NCBI GenBank assembly: GCA_047631555.1
Contig: JBLHZY010000003.1
Span: 1 to 64,000, forward strand
Direction of reading: 5' to 3'
From: JBLHZY01 sp047631555
GTDB lineage: Bacteria > Pseudomonadota > Alphaproteobacteria > Rhodobacterales > Rhodobacteraceae
Length of the DNA stretch: 64,000 nt
Shown here: one piece after another, positions 33,400 to 42,496 of the stretch
Position numbering within the stretch: position 1 is the stretch's first letter
Layout of the letters: each line of letters opens with the position of its first letter
Notes under the pieces: generated by a model
Databases searched by the model: none
What the model was told of the DNA's origin: nothing
Seen by the model: the letters and a program-made list of their open reading frames with translations, nothing else
Made by a program: the position numbers and the translations under genes

Positions 33400-34899
33400 A
33401 TGACATATATTATGGCCATCGATCAGGGCACGACCTCAAGCCGTGCGATCCTGTTTGACAGCGCGATGAAGATCGCAAGCTCCGCGCAGGCCGAATTCCC
33501 CCAGCATTTCCCCCAGTCCGGCTGGGTCGAGCATGATCCAGCGGATCTTTGGAGCTCGACCGCCGCGACCTGCCGCCAAGTGATTGAACGCGCTGGAATA
33601 GACGCGCGCGATATTGCCGCCATCGGCATCACCAATCAGCGCGAAACGACCGTTGTTTGGGATGCTAAGTCCGGCCAGCCGATCCACAATGCCATCGTTT
33701 GGCAGGATCGCCGCACCGCCGATTTTTGCCGCGAGATGCGCGCAGCGGGCCATGAGGATATGGTGCGTGATCGCACCGGCCTTTTGCTCGATCCCTATTT
33801 TTCTGGCACCAAGTTGAAATGGATATTGGATCACGTCGAGGGCGCGCGCGACCGCGCCAAAAGGGGCGAATTGCTGTTTGGCACGGTCGATAGTTTCCTC
33901 ATCTGGAAGCTTACTGGCGGGCGTTCGCATGTCACGGACGCCACCAATGCTGCGCGCACACTTCTTTATGATATCCGCAAGGGCCGCTGGTCTCAGACCA
34001 TCTGTGATCTGCTTGATATTCCAGTGGAAATGCTCCCCGAAGTGCGCGATTGCGCCTCTGATTTCGGCCATACGCGGGCCGATCTTTTCGGGCGCGAAAT
34101 CCCGATCCTCGGCGTTGCTGGCGATCAGCAAGCGGCGACTGTTGGGCAGGCCTGCTTTGCGCCCGGCATGCTCAAAAGCACTTACGGCACGGGCTGTTTT
34201 GCGCTTTTGAATACCGGCGATACGCCCGTTCTGAGCGAAAATCGCTTGCTCACCACCATCGCCTATCAGCTGAACGGCAAGCCAACTTATGCGCTTGAAG
34301 GCTCGATCTTTATCGCTGGCGCCGTTGTGCAATGGCTGCGCGATGGGTTGAAAATCATTCGCGAGGCCGCCGAAACGCAGCCGCTCGCCGAAAGCGCCGA
34401 CCCAAGCCAAAACGTGATCCTCGTTCCTGCCTTCACCGGCCTTGGCGCGCCTTATTGGAATGCCGAATGTCGCGGCGCGGCCTTCGGACTGACGCGCAAT
34501 TCCGGCCCGGCCGAGCTTGCGCGCGCCGCGCTTGAAAGTGTGGGATATCAAACCCGCGATCTGTTGGATGCGATGCGCGCAGATTGGGCCCGCGCGGGCA
34601 GCGAAACGGCGGCGCAGGCGACCTTGCGGGTTGATGGCGGGATGGCCGCGAGCGATTGGACGATGCAATTTTTGAGCGACATCATTGATGCGCCGGTGGA
34701 TCGCCCCGAAGTGTTGGAAACAACAGCATTGGGGGCTGCGTGGCTCGCAGGAATGCGCGCCGGTGTTTATCCGGATCAGGCCGGGTTTGCGGCGAATTGG
34801 GCGCTTGAGCGGCGTTTTGAGCCTGCAATGGACGAGGCCACGCGGGCGGATAAATATGCGGCTTGGAAACGGGCCGTGGCAGCAACGCTTAGCGTTTGA
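33400..34899 (+). CDS. glpK: Glycerol kinase
   Basis: GlpK makes glycerol 3-phosphate from glycerol and ATP. It has 499 residues from the ATG at 33400 (GGGAGG upstream). FGGY-family motifs are AIDQGTTSSRAILFD, GITNQRETTVVWD, NAIVWQDRRT, FSGTKLKWILD, GTVDSFLIWKLTGG, SHVTDATNAARTLLYDI, GVAGDQQAATVGQA, and GGMAASDWTMQFL. Its 3' end overlaps the convergent cmk by 11 bases. Confidence 0.97.
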   Translation: MTYIMAIDQGTTSSRAILFDSAMKIASSAQAEFPQHFPQSGWVEHDPADLWSSTAATCRQVIERAGIDARDIAAIGITNQRETTVVWDAKSGQPIHNAIVWQDRRTADFCREMRAAGHEDMVRDRTGLLLDPYFSGTKLKWILDHVEGARDRAKRGELLFGTVDSFLIWKLTGGRSHVTDATNAARTLLYDIRKGRWSQTICDLLDIPVEMLPEVRDCASDFGHTRADLFGREIPILGVAGDQQAATVGQACFAPGMLKSTYGTGCFALLNTGDTPVLSENRLLTTIAYQLNGKPTYALEGSIFIAGAVVQWLRDGLKIIREAAETQPLAESADPSQNVILVPAFTGLGAPYWNAECRGAAFGLTRNSGPAELARAALESVGYQTRDLLDAMRADWARAGSETAAQATLRVDGGMAASDWTMQFLSDIIDAPVDRPEVLETTALGAAWLAGMRAGVYPDQAGFAANWALERRFEPAMDEATRADKYAAWKRAVAATLSV

Positions 34900-35500
34900 G
34901 CGCGGCCTCGACTTTGGCAATTGCGCGCGCAACGGCCTGATCAATGCTTAGCGCCGTTGTATCGAGTTCGAGTGCATCGCTTGCGGCCATTAAGGGCGCG
35001 TCGGTTCGCCCTGCATCGCGCGCATCGCGCTCGCGCAAATCGGCAAGAACCGTTTCAAAATCCGTGTCCGCGCCGCCCGCTTTCAGCTCTTCAAAACGCC
35101 GCGTCGCGCGAACCTCATCGCTGGCGGTGACGAACAGTTTCACCTCGGCCTCAGGGCAAATCACCGTTCCGATATCGCGCCCGTCCAAAACCGCGCCGGC
35201 GCCAAGCCGGGCAAAGCGGCGCTGAAAGGCCACGAGCGCTTCGCGCACCTGCGGATTGGCCGCAACAACGCTCGCCGCCTGACCGACCGCAGCCGTGCGC
35301 AGCCCATCCGGCGAGATATCCTCGGGCATCAATGTGCGTGCTGCTTCGACCGCTTCAGCCCCGGCCAGAACGCGCGCGCCAACAGCACGATAAAGCAGGC
35401 CCGTATCAAGATGCTGAAAGCCAAAATGCGCCGCAACGGCCCGACTGATCGTGCCCTTGCCCGCGGCCGCAGGGCCATCAATTGCAACGGTAAAGCTCAT
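34889..35500 (-). CDS. cmk: Cytidylate kinase
   Basis: The 203-residue P-loop kinase phosphorylates CMP/dCMP. The P-loop is AIDGPAAAGKGTISRAVA, then HLDTGLLYRAVG, LDGRDIGTVICPEA and the lid DLRERDARDAGRTDAPL. In E. coli the order is aroA-cmk-rpsA-ihfB; here aroA and cmk are still near each other, but rpsA is beyond the glp locus. The start overlaps the upstream membrane protein gene (ATGA). Confidence 0.96.
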   Translation of the reverse strand: MSFTVAIDGPAAAGKGTISRAVAAHFGFQHLDTGLLYRAVGARVLAGAEAVEAARTLMPEDISPDGLRTAAVGQAASVVAANPQVREALVAFQRRFARLGAGAVLDGRDIGTVICPEAEVKLFVTASDEVRATRRFEELKAGGADTDFETVLADLRERDARDAGRTDAPLMAASDALELDTTALSIDQAVARAIAKVEAALKR

Positions 35501-36033
35501 AAGACCCGCCCCTTACGCCACAAATATCCGCGCCGAACCAGCAACAAAATGAGACCAATCCCCGCGACCGTCGCTGTGCTGAATTTGAGCATCGTGCGCG
35601 CACTGGCAGAGGCCACTTGCACAGGATTAATCGCGTCTGGCCCGTCCAAAAGCATCCCGCGTACGGCGGAATTTTCACTATAATCAGCCACCATCGAGAC
35701 CAAAGCAAATGCCACCGCAATCCGCAATAACCAACGCGGCAAGCCCTTGCCCGCCCATAGAATTGACCAGGTAACTATGATGCCAAAAAGGGCCGGATAG
35801 ATCATGTCCAAAGACTGCTGAACGTTTAGATAAAAATCGCGGCCCTCGTCCGACAGATTGGTCAGAAAGCTGCGGGCATCTTCGTAATCATAGCGACTTG
35901 AGCGCAGATCAAAAACGGGCGCGCCTGCGTCACGCGCAATGCGCGGCAGGCTCCACAAAACCATCGTGAGATAAACACCGAGCATCGCGACAAATAGCGC
36001 CCAATAGGTCGTTATGCGGGCGCTAGCACTCAT
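35497..36033 (-). CDS. Conserved membrane protein between aroA and cmk
   Basis: This 178-residue protein has four predicted helices (about 9-28, 78-95, 103-118, 148-166), with a polar segment SSRYDYEDARSFLTNLSDEG between the first two. It overlaps both neighbours by four bases, so it belongs to the aroA-cmk operon. Family and function are not recognised. Confidence 0.75.
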   Translation of the reverse strand: MSASARITTYWALFVAMLGVYLTMVLWSLPRIARDAGAPVFDLRSSRYDYEDARSFLTNLSDEGRDFYLNVQQSLDMIYPALFGIIVTWSILWAGKGLPRWLLRIAVAFALVSMVADYSENSAVRGMLLDGPDAINPVQVASASARTMLKFSTATVAGIGLILLLVRRGYLWRKGRVL

Positions 36034-37379
36034 CCTTTTGTGCGCTCGATAATGGCGCCGAGATCGCCCATGAGCGCCTCAAAGATTGGGAAGGATGTGG
36101 CGATCGGGGTGCCATCATCAATGCTCACCGGTTTCTTTGCAGCCAAGCCAAGTACAAGAAAAGACATAGCAATTCGGTGATCAAGGTGGCTGGCGCAGGT
36201 CGCGCCGCCGGGAACATTGCCTGCGCCCATACCGTGAACGATCAACGTGTCTTCATCCTCTTCAATGGTCACGCCGCACGCTTCAAGCCCGCGCGCCATC
36301 GCATCGATCCGGTCGCTTTCTTTGACGCGCAGTTCTTTGACGCCGCGCATGGTTGTGATCCCATCGGCGCAAGCAGCAACGACGGAAAGTACCGGGAATT
36401 CGTCGATCATCGAGGCCGCGCGATCCGCTGGAACCTCGATCCCTTTAAGCGCTGATGCGCGCACGCGTAGATCGGCAACAGGCTCGCCGCCCTCGGTCCG
36501 CGGGTTCTCGAAAGTGATGTCTGCGCCCATCTCTTTGAGCGTGATATAAAGCCCGTTGCGGGTCAGGTTTTGGCTTACACCGGGGACGAAAATATCCGAG
36601 CCTTCAACGATCAATGCCGCACAAGTTGGGAATGCTGCCGAGCTTGGATCGCGCGGAACGGCGACGTTTTGCGCGATCAATTCTGGCTGGCCGGTCAGGG
36701 TGATGCGGCGGCCCTGATCGGTGATCTCTGTGGTGATCTCTGCGCCAAAGCCTGCGAGCATCCGCTCGGTGTGATCGCGGGTTGGTTCGGCCTCTGTGAC
36801 CACGGTTTTGCCCGGCGCATTCAGGCCCGCGAGCAGCACGGCGGATTTCACTTGGGCTGAGGGCATCGGCGTTGTGTAATCTGCCGGAACCGGGTTTTTC
36901 GCGCCAACGATGGTGAGCGGCAAGCGCCCGCCAGAGCGGCCATGGCTTTGCGCACCAAACAGCGAAATTGGATCGGTGATCCGGCTCATCGGGCGTTTGC
37001 GCAAGGAAGCATCGCCGGTGAAGGTAGTCGCGAATGGCGAGGTCGCCACGAGGCCCATCAGCAGGCGCACGCCCGTGCCCGAATTGCCGCAGTCAATCAC
37101 TTGTTCCGGCTCGCTAAAGCCGCCAACGCCAACCCCGAAAACCGACCAAGCCCCCTCGCCTGTGCGGGTCACTTCGGCGCCCAAAGCGCGCATGGCTTTG
37201 GCGGTATCCAGCACATCTTCGCCCTCGAGCAGGCCGGTAATTTTCGTCTCGCCGATTGCCATTGCGCCAAACATAATCGCGCGGTGCGAGATGGATTTAT
37301 CGCCCGGAACGGCGGCGGTTCCGCTTAAAGGGCCAGAGCGGCGGGCTGTCATTGGGATGGGGGTGCCGTGGCCAGACAT
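36030..37379 (-). CDS. aroA: EPSP synthase (3-phosphoshikimate 1-carboxyvinyltransferase)
   Basis: The 449-residue shikimate pathway enzyme has VPGDKSISHRAIMFG, DCGNSGTGVRLLMGL, GDASLRKRPMSRITDPI, PSAQVKSAVLLAGLNAPG and RVKESDRIDAMARGL. The spacing resembles the alphaproteobacterial class II enzymes. It starts the operon with the membrane protein and cmk. Confidence 0.96.
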   Translation of the reverse strand: MSGHGTPIPMTARRSGPLSGTAAVPGDKSISHRAIMFGAMAIGETKITGLLEGEDVLDTAKAMRALGAEVTRTGEGAWSVFGVGVGGFSEPEQVIDCGNSGTGVRLLMGLVATSPFATTFTGDASLRKRPMSRITDPISLFGAQSHGRSGGRLPLTIVGAKNPVPADYTTPMPSAQVKSAVLLAGLNAPGKTVVTEAEPTRDHTERMLAGFGAEITTEITDQGRRITLTGQPELIAQNVAVPRDPSSAAFPTCAALIVEGSDIFVPGVSQNLTRNGLYITLKEMGADITFENPRTEGGEPVADLRVRASALKGIEVPADRAASMIDEFPVLSVVAACADGITTMRGVKELRVKESDRIDAMARGLEACGVTIEEDEDTLIVHGMGAGNVPGGATCASHLDHRIAMSFLVLGLAAKKPVSIDDGTPIATSFPIFEALMGDLGAIIERTKG

Positions 37380-37457
37380 GGGGCTTCCTATCTATCAATT
37401 TGGGGTCTGTAATAGCGCGTTGTTGGGGCCGGGTCTATCGCCGCTTGGCGAGCGTTC

Positions 37458-38213
37458 TCAGATGCGCCGGAAGGTGAGGTAATGGGGCGGGCGACCTTCG
37501 CGCAGGGCTTTTTGCTCATAACGGGTCGATATCCAATCGCCCCAAGGGTCGCGCCAATCCTCAGGCCCCTCAGCGAGCCATTCAAAGCCCGCGCGCGGCA
37601 CTTCTTCGAGGGCTTGGCGCACATAGTCGGGGATGTCTGTGGCGACACGAAAGATCGCGCCGGGCATGAGGGCGCGGTGCAGCGGGGCGAGGTGATCAGC
37701 GGTTACAAAGCGGCGGCGGTGGTGGCGCTTTTTGGGCCACGGATCGGGATAGAGCAAGAAGGCGCGCTCAATCGAGGCCTCCGGCAGCACATCGAGAAGA
37801 TCGCGCGCATCGCCGGGATGCACATGGACATTTTGGGTTCCAAGTTTGCGGATCTTGCCGAGCAGCATTGCGACGCCATTGATGAAAGGTTCGCAGCCGA
37901 TGATTTCAACATTCGGGTTTTGCGCGGCCTGATGAACCATATGCTCGCCCCCACCAAAGCCGATTTCCAGCCAGACAGGTTTGCCGCCAAATGTCGCCTG
38001 CATATCAAGCGGCGTGCGATCCGGGTTTATCTCCCAATCGATCGGGCCGGGTGAGAGCGCCTCGAGATCTTCCTCAAGGTAGTCCTTTTGCGCTTGGTTC
38101 ATCGTTTTGCCTGCGCGCCGGCCATAGAAATTGCGCCAAGGCGCGCCCGAGGGATGCTTGCCGCCGCGGGCCGCGTCGTCGCCTTTGGGCGCAGGTGATT
38201 TTGGATCGCTCAT
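37458..38213 (-). CDS. trmB: tRNA (guanine-N7-)-methyltransferase
   Basis: TrmB methylates G46 of tRNAs. The 251-residue protein has the SAM site VWLEIGFGGGEHMVHQA, IGCEPFINGV, VHVHPGDARDLLDVL, and the family block LLYPDPWPKKRHHRRRFV. The start MSDPKSPAP at 38213 fits relatives, but it lies only seven bases after a terminator-like hairpin and lacks a clear ribosome-binding site. An in-frame ATG at 38255 would put the hairpin in the coding region. Confidence 0.93.
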   Translation of the reverse strand: MSDPKSPAPKGDDAARGGKHPSGAPWRNFYGRRAGKTMNQAQKDYLEEDLEALSPGPIDWEINPDRTPLDMQATFGGKPVWLEIGFGGGEHMVHQAAQNPNVEIIGCEPFINGVAMLLGKIRKLGTQNVHVHPGDARDLLDVLPEASIERAFLLYPDPWPKKRHHRRRFVTADHLAPLHRALMPGAIFRVATDIPDYVRQALEEVPRAGFEWLAEGPEDWRDPWGDWISTRYEQKALREGRPPHYLTFRRI

Positions 38214-38219
38214 AATGTG

Positions 38220-38252
38220 CAAAAGCCCCGAGAGTTGCTTCGGGGCTTTTGG
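38220..38252 (-). terminator. Terminator-like hairpin after metK, abutting trmB
   Basis: On the minus strand CCAAAAGCCCCGAAGC, loop AACTC, TCGGGGCTTTTG forms a stem of about ten pairs ending in four T. It should end metK transcription, yet the trmB start follows at once. Confidence 0.75.
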
Positions 38253-38284
38253 CAAGTGCGGGCGCGAGGGTCAAGCTTGAAGGG

Positions 38285-39466
38285 CTAAACCGATTTGCGC
38301 AAAGCCTCGACCAGATCGGTTTTTTCCCAGCTAAAGCCGCCGTCTGCTTCGGGCTCGCGGCCAAAGTGACCATAGGCCGAGGTGCGCGCATAGATCGGGC
38401 GGTTGAGCTGAAGATGCTCGCGGATGCCGCGCGGGGTGAGGTCCATCGTGGCTTCAATGGCGCGCTCAATCGCCTCGGGGGCGACCTCGCCCGTTCCGAA
38501 TGTATCGGCGTAGATCGAAAGCGGCTGTGCCACACCGATCGCGTAGGAAAGCTGGATCAAGCAGCGTTTGGCCATGCCCGAAGCCACGACGTTTTTCGCC
38601 AAATAGCGCGCGGCATAAGCGGCTGAGCGGTCAACCTTGGTCGGATCTTTGCCAGAAAACGCGCCGCCGCCGTGAGGGGCCGCGCCGCCATATGTATCGA
38701 CGATGATCTTGCGGCCAGTGAGGCCAGCATCGCCATCGGGGCCGCCGATCACGAAGGTCCCAGTTGGATTGACCCACCATTGCGTGGCGTCCGTGAGCCA
38801 GCCTTTGGGAAGCACTTCGCGGATATAAGGCTCAACAATCGCGCGGATATCGTCGCTGGTTTGGGCTTCATCCGCATGCTGGGTCGAGAGCACGATTGAA
38901 GTGACCTCAACCGGCATGCCCTCTTCATAGCGCAGCGAGAGTTGGCTTTTTGCATCGGGGCGAAGCGTTGGCTCGGCGCCAGATTTGCGCGCTTCGGCCA
39001 AGCGGCGTAGGATCGCATGGGCATAATGAACGGGTGCGGGCATCAGCTCGGGCGTTTCATCAACCGCATAGCCAAACATGATGCCTTGATCACCGGCGCC
39101 TTCTTCTTTGCCCTCGGCCGCATCAACGCCTTGGGCGATATGGGCGGATTGGGGGTGCAAGAAGTTGGAAACGTTGAGCGTTTGCCAATGGAACTTGTCC
39201 TGCTCATAGCCAATATCGCGCACACATTCGCGCACGATCCCGTCGATCCGCCCCATATAATCCGCGAGCTTGGCCTGATCGGAAAGCCCAACCTCGCCGC
39301 CAATCACAACTTGGTTGGTGGTGGCGAATGTTTCGGCGGCAACGCGCGCTTCGGGCTCTTCCGCAAGGAAGGCATCAAGCACCGCATCGGAAATCCGATC
39401 GCAGACCTTATCCGGGTGGCCCTCGGAAACGGATTCCGAAGTGAATACATAGTTTTGGCGTGACAT
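38285..39466 (-). CDS. metK: S-adenosylmethionine synthetase
   Basis: The 393-residue enzyme makes SAM from methionine and ATP. FTSESVSEGHPDKVCDRISD starts the N-domain (ATP-binding His). GDQGIMFGYA, GAPHGGGAFSGKDPTKVDRS and YAARYLAKN are family signatures. Its leader contains a SAM/SAH-type riboswitch, giving feedback at translation. Confidence 0.97.
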   Translation of the reverse strand: MSRQNYVFTSESVSEGHPDKVCDRISDAVLDAFLAEEPEARVAAETFATTNQVVIGGEVGLSDQAKLADYMGRIDGIVRECVRDIGYEQDKFHWQTLNVSNFLHPQSAHIAQGVDAAEGKEEGAGDQGIMFGYAVDETPELMPAPVHYAHAILRRLAEARKSGAEPTLRPDAKSQLSLRYEEGMPVEVTSIVLSTQHADEAQTSDDIRAIVEPYIREVLPKGWLTDATQWWVNPTGTFVIGGPDGDAGLTGRKIIVDTYGGAAPHGGGAFSGKDPTKVDRSAAYAARYLAKNVVASGMAKRCLIQLSYAIGVAQPLSIYADTFGTGEVAPEAIERAIEATMDLTPRGIREHLQLNRPIYARTSAYGHFGREPEADGGFSWEKTDLVEALRKSV

Positions 39467-39473
39467 GAGATGG

Positions 39474-39519
39474 TGCTCCAGTGGGTTAAGCTGCGCACGT
39501 CAGGAAGCCGTTGTGCGCC
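39474..39519 (-). promoter_or_regulatory. SAM/SAH riboswitch upstream of metK
   Basis: On the minus strand the leader reads GCGCACAACGGCTTCC, TGACGTGCGC, a 10-base spacer, then CTGGAGCA. This matches the SAM/SAH riboswitch core as I remember it: CACAACGGCUUCCUG-CGUG hairpin plus a UUGGAGCA strand forming the pseudoknot. GGAG, eight bases before the metK ATG, is also the ribosome-binding site, so ligand binding would hide it. This RNA class is known mainly from Rhodobacterales metK leaders. Confidence 0.88.
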
Positions 39520-39555
39520 GCGTTTAGATGGCGATAGCGGGGCGAGGCGCCATGG

Positions 39556-41049
39556 TCAAACGGATTCTCTGCGCGCGCGCGTGATTAACCCGATGGAAAG
39601 AAGCGCAATCAGGGCGGCAATCGGCCAATCTCCGGTTCGCGCATAGGGTGTGGCATTGAGTGCGCCGGGAAGGCGCGCATCAAGCTTTCCGGCTTCATTG
39701 AGCGGCAAGCTTGCGCGCAGGCGGCCCCGCGCATCGATCACCGCAGAGATGCCCGTATTGGCGGCGCGCACCATGGGCAGGCCCTGCTCAATCGCGCGCA
39801 TGCGGGCTTGGGCGAGGTGTTGTTGGGGGCCAGCGATGCGGCCAAACCAAGCGTCATTGGTGATTTGCAGCAGCCAATCGGCGCGCTCTGTCCCGCGCAT
39901 ATCTTGCGGGAAAATCGCCTCGTAACAGATCAGCGGAAGGGCGCGGCCCGCCTTTCCAAGATCGATCAATATTGGCCCCTCGCCCGGCGCAAACCCCCAG
40001 CCAGTCATGCTTTGCCCAAGGAAGGGCAGCAGCTTGATCAATTGATCGCGCAGCGGGATATATTCGCCGAAGGGGACGAGGTGATGCTTGCGATATTGAG
40101 CGGTGATTTCGCCCGCAGAATTGGCGGCGATCAGGGTGTTGAATGCGTCCGGCTCTGCATAAGAATTGATCCCAAAGATGATCTGTGCGCCCTGCCCGGC
40201 TTGGGCCATCTCTTTGATCGCCTCATCCGCTTCATCAAGCCAAAGCGGCACGGAAGTTTCGGGCCAAATGATGATATCGGGGCGTGGGCCGGTTGCGGGC
40301 GCTGCGGTCAAATCAAGTGCGCGCTTGAAGAAGATTGGGGCGTGTTCGCGGCTCCATTTTTTGCTTTGTGGTGCATTTGGTTGGATCAGGCGGACGGTTT
40401 GATCCGTGTCGTCGGGCATCGGCGCGCTTAGCATCACCGCACCTGAACCAAAGAGCAGCGCCGCGAGGATCACAGCGCTAGCGGCAAAGCGCGCGGTGCG
40501 TTTTGTCACGGCAAGATAGGTGAAAGCCACAAGCAAAAGCGTTGCCAGTACCAGGCCATGCGGGCCGATGAAGGCGGCGATCTGGGAGGGCGGCGCATTG
40601 CCCCAGCTATAGCCGATCAAGGCCCATGGAAATCCGGTAAACAAATAGGCGCGGATCAGTTCGGCACAGGCGAGCGCAACAGCAAGTGCAAAGATATAAG
40701 CTTTTGATTTTTTGGCGAAATATGCGGCAATGCCCCACAAAAGCGCGAGGCCGCCCGCCATCCCAAGAAGGGCAAAGGGCGCCATCCAGCCGTGTTTGGC
40801 CACATCGACCAAGAAGGGCTCAACCAGCCAGAAAAGCGAGGCGCAGAAATAGCCTAAGCCAAAGGCCCATATCTGAAACGCCGCGCGGTGCGGGGTTTCA
40901 GCGCGGGCAAAAAGAGCGAAGGCGGCAAGGAAGCCAAGCAGAGCGAGCGGCCAGATGCCAAGGGGCGCTTGGCCCGCTGCCGCCAAAATGCCCGCCCCGA
41001 GCCCAAGGCCCAGGACGCGCCAGCGCGAGGCCTTTTCAGGCAGCATCAT
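39556..41049 (-). CDS. lnt: Apolipoprotein N-acyltransferase
   Basis: The 497-residue protein (start 41049, overlapping the corC end) has about six to eight N-terminal membrane helices and a C-terminal nitrilase domain. The catalytic triad is in IIWPETSVPLW (Glu), YRKHHLVPFGEY (Lys) and LICYEAIFP (Cys). It finishes lipoprotein maturation in the periplasm. A more distant upstream ATG would lie deep inside corC. Confidence 0.95.
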   Translation of the reverse strand: MMLPEKASRWRVLGLGLGAGILAAAGQAPLGIWPLALLGFLAAFALFARAETPHRAAFQIWAFGLGYFCASLFWLVEPFLVDVAKHGWMAPFALLGMAGGLALLWGIAAYFAKKSKAYIFALAVALACAELIRAYLFTGFPWALIGYSWGNAPPSQIAAFIGPHGLVLATLLLVAFTYLAVTKRTARFAASAVILAALLFGSGAVMLSAPMPDDTDQTVRLIQPNAPQSKKWSREHAPIFFKRALDLTAAPATGPRPDIIIWPETSVPLWLDEADEAIKEMAQAGQGAQIIFGINSYAEPDAFNTLIAANSAGEITAQYRKHHLVPFGEYIPLRDQLIKLLPFLGQSMTGWGFAPGEGPILIDLGKAGRALPLICYEAIFPQDMRGTERADWLLQITNDAWFGRIAGPQQHLAQARMRAIEQGLPMVRAANTGISAVIDARGRLRASLPLNEAGKLDARLPGALNATPYARTGDWPIAALIALLSIGLITRARRESV

Positions 41050-41974
41050 CAGCAAGCGGCGCTGGTTCTTCGCCACTTTGCGGCAAGCGCACGCGAATGC
41101 GTTTGATCCGGCGCGGATCCGCATCAACAATCACAAACTCTGCGCCCGAGGGATGCGGCACAACTTCGCCGCGCGCAGGCACCCGCCCGATGAGCAAAAA
41201 GACCAAGCCGCCCAATGTGTCGATCTCTTCGTCTTCGTCGCCCAGACCGAACTCAAATCCGATATCTTCCTCGAATTCTTCGAGCGGCGTGCGGGCTTGG
41301 GCGATGTATTGGCCGGGGCTTTCCTCGGACCAATAGACGCCCTCGTCGATATCATGCTCATCAGCGATTTCGCCAATCACTTGCTCGATCAAATCCTCGA
41401 TCGTCACAAGCCCATCGACGCCGCCGTATTCATCAATCACCAATGCCATATGCATCCGCTCGCTCTGCATCTTTTGCAACAAAACGCCGATCGGCATCGA
41501 GGGCGGCGCAAAAAGCAGTGGGCGCACCAGCTTGCGCAACGAAAAGCGCCCGCCATTGCCGTTAAATCCGTGATTAAGCGCGAAATCCTTGAGGTGAATA
41601 AGGCCAATGGGGCTATCAAGCGTACCTTCATAGACAGGCAGCCGCGTCAGCCCGCTTTCGCGAAAGACTTTGACCAGATCGTCCTTTTTGATGTCGACCG
41701 GAACCGAGACAATCTCAACCTTGGGGATCGCCACATCTTCAAGCGGCACGCGCTGAAGATTGAGCATGCCAAGCTGCGCCGAGGCACGGCCTTCGCCGAC
41801 CTGCTCATGCGGCGCTTCGTCTTGCACGATTTCGGTGCTTGGTGTGGAAAATACATCAATGATGCGGCCAAAAAAGCCGCGATTTATTTGATCTTCTTGA
41901 ATGCTCTGCGCGCTTTGCGCTGCATTAGAAGGTCCCTCATCACTATCGCCCATAGGTCTGCCTAAATCATCCAT
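41036..41974 (-). CDS. corC: CorC/HlyC-family CBS-domain protein
   Basis: This 312-residue cytosolic protein has two CBS domains (about 80-205; VPKVEIVSVPVDIKKDDLVK, ALVIDEYGGVDGLVTIEDLI) and a C-terminal CorC_HlyC domain (PLEEFEEDIGFEFG, DTLGGLVFLLIGRVPARGEV). There is no DUF21 membrane part. Proposed roles are in Mg/Co efflux or envelope metal balance. It belongs to the phoH-ybeY-corC-lnt operon. Confidence 0.92.
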   Translation of the reverse strand: MDDLGRPMGDSDEGPSNAAQSAQSIQEDQINRGFFGRIIDVFSTPSTEIVQDEAPHEQVGEGRASAQLGMLNLQRVPLEDVAIPKVEIVSVPVDIKKDDLVKVFRESGLTRLPVYEGTLDSPIGLIHLKDFALNHGFNGNGGRFSLRKLVRPLLFAPPSMPIGVLLQKMQSERMHMALVIDEYGGVDGLVTIEDLIEQVIGEIADEHDIDEGVYWSEESPGQYIAQARTPLEEFEEDIGFEFGLGDEDEEIDTLGGLVFLLIGRVPARGEVVPHPSGAEFVIVDADPRRIKRIRVRLPQSGEEPAPLADDAA

Positions 41975-41989
41975 TCTTTGCGGCCCCCC

Positions 41990-42496
41990 TTATTCATAAG
42001 GGTTTGATAGGCCAATTGTGCCGAGTATTTCGGCCTCGCAGGCTTCCATAAGCGCTGCATCCTCATCGCAAATGTGGTCATACCCTAGCAAATGCAAGAA
42101 ACCATGTACAAGAAGGTGCGTGATGTGATCGGCCAGTGGCTTTTGGGCCGCATCGGCCTCGGCCGCGCAGGTCTCATAGGCGATGGCAATATCGCCAAGC
42201 TCGCAAGGGGGGCCATCGCCCGCTTTTGGCAGCTCGGGGCGGGCGCCGGGGCTTGCGGGGGCGCGCTCCTCAGAGGGCCAGCTAAGCACATTTGTCGGCG
42301 TTGGTTTGGCGCGGAAATCCTCATTGAGAACGGCAATTCGCGCATCATCACAGGCCAAAAGTGCGAGCTCAAAACGCCCCGCTTCAAGCCCGAGATGCGC
42401 AAAACACGCCCCAAAAGCGCGGGCGGCGAGGCCTTCCAGCCCCGCCGTTTCCCATCGCTCATCTTCAAAGACTATATCGACGCCGCTGTTATCCAT
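41990..42496 (-). CDS. ybeY: Endoribonuclease YbeY
   Basis: YbeY is a 16S rRNA maturation and quality-control nuclease. The zinc site HGFLHLLGYDH is near the C-terminus. The ATG at 42496 overlaps the phoH stop (ATGGATAA) and gives MDNSGVDIVFEDERWE, 168 residues; an ATG at 42508 with GAGG close by is the alternative. NVLSWPSEE and LGDIAIAYETC also match the family. Confidence 0.93.
   Translation of the reverse strand: MDNSGVDIVFEDERWETAGLEGLAARAFGACFAHLGLEAGRFELALLACDDARIAVLNEDFRAKPTPTNVLSWPSEERAPASPGARPELPKAGDGPPCELGDIAIAYETCAAEADAAQKPLADHITHLLVHGFLHLLGYDHICDEDAALMEACEAEILGTIGLSNPYE

Noticed and set aside
33436..34944. A 502-codon open frame antisense to glpK
   Set aside because: It mirrors a gene with full FGGY kinase motifs. 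Its protein is rich in Arg, Ala and His without domains, as expected from the opposite strand of high-GC coding DNA.
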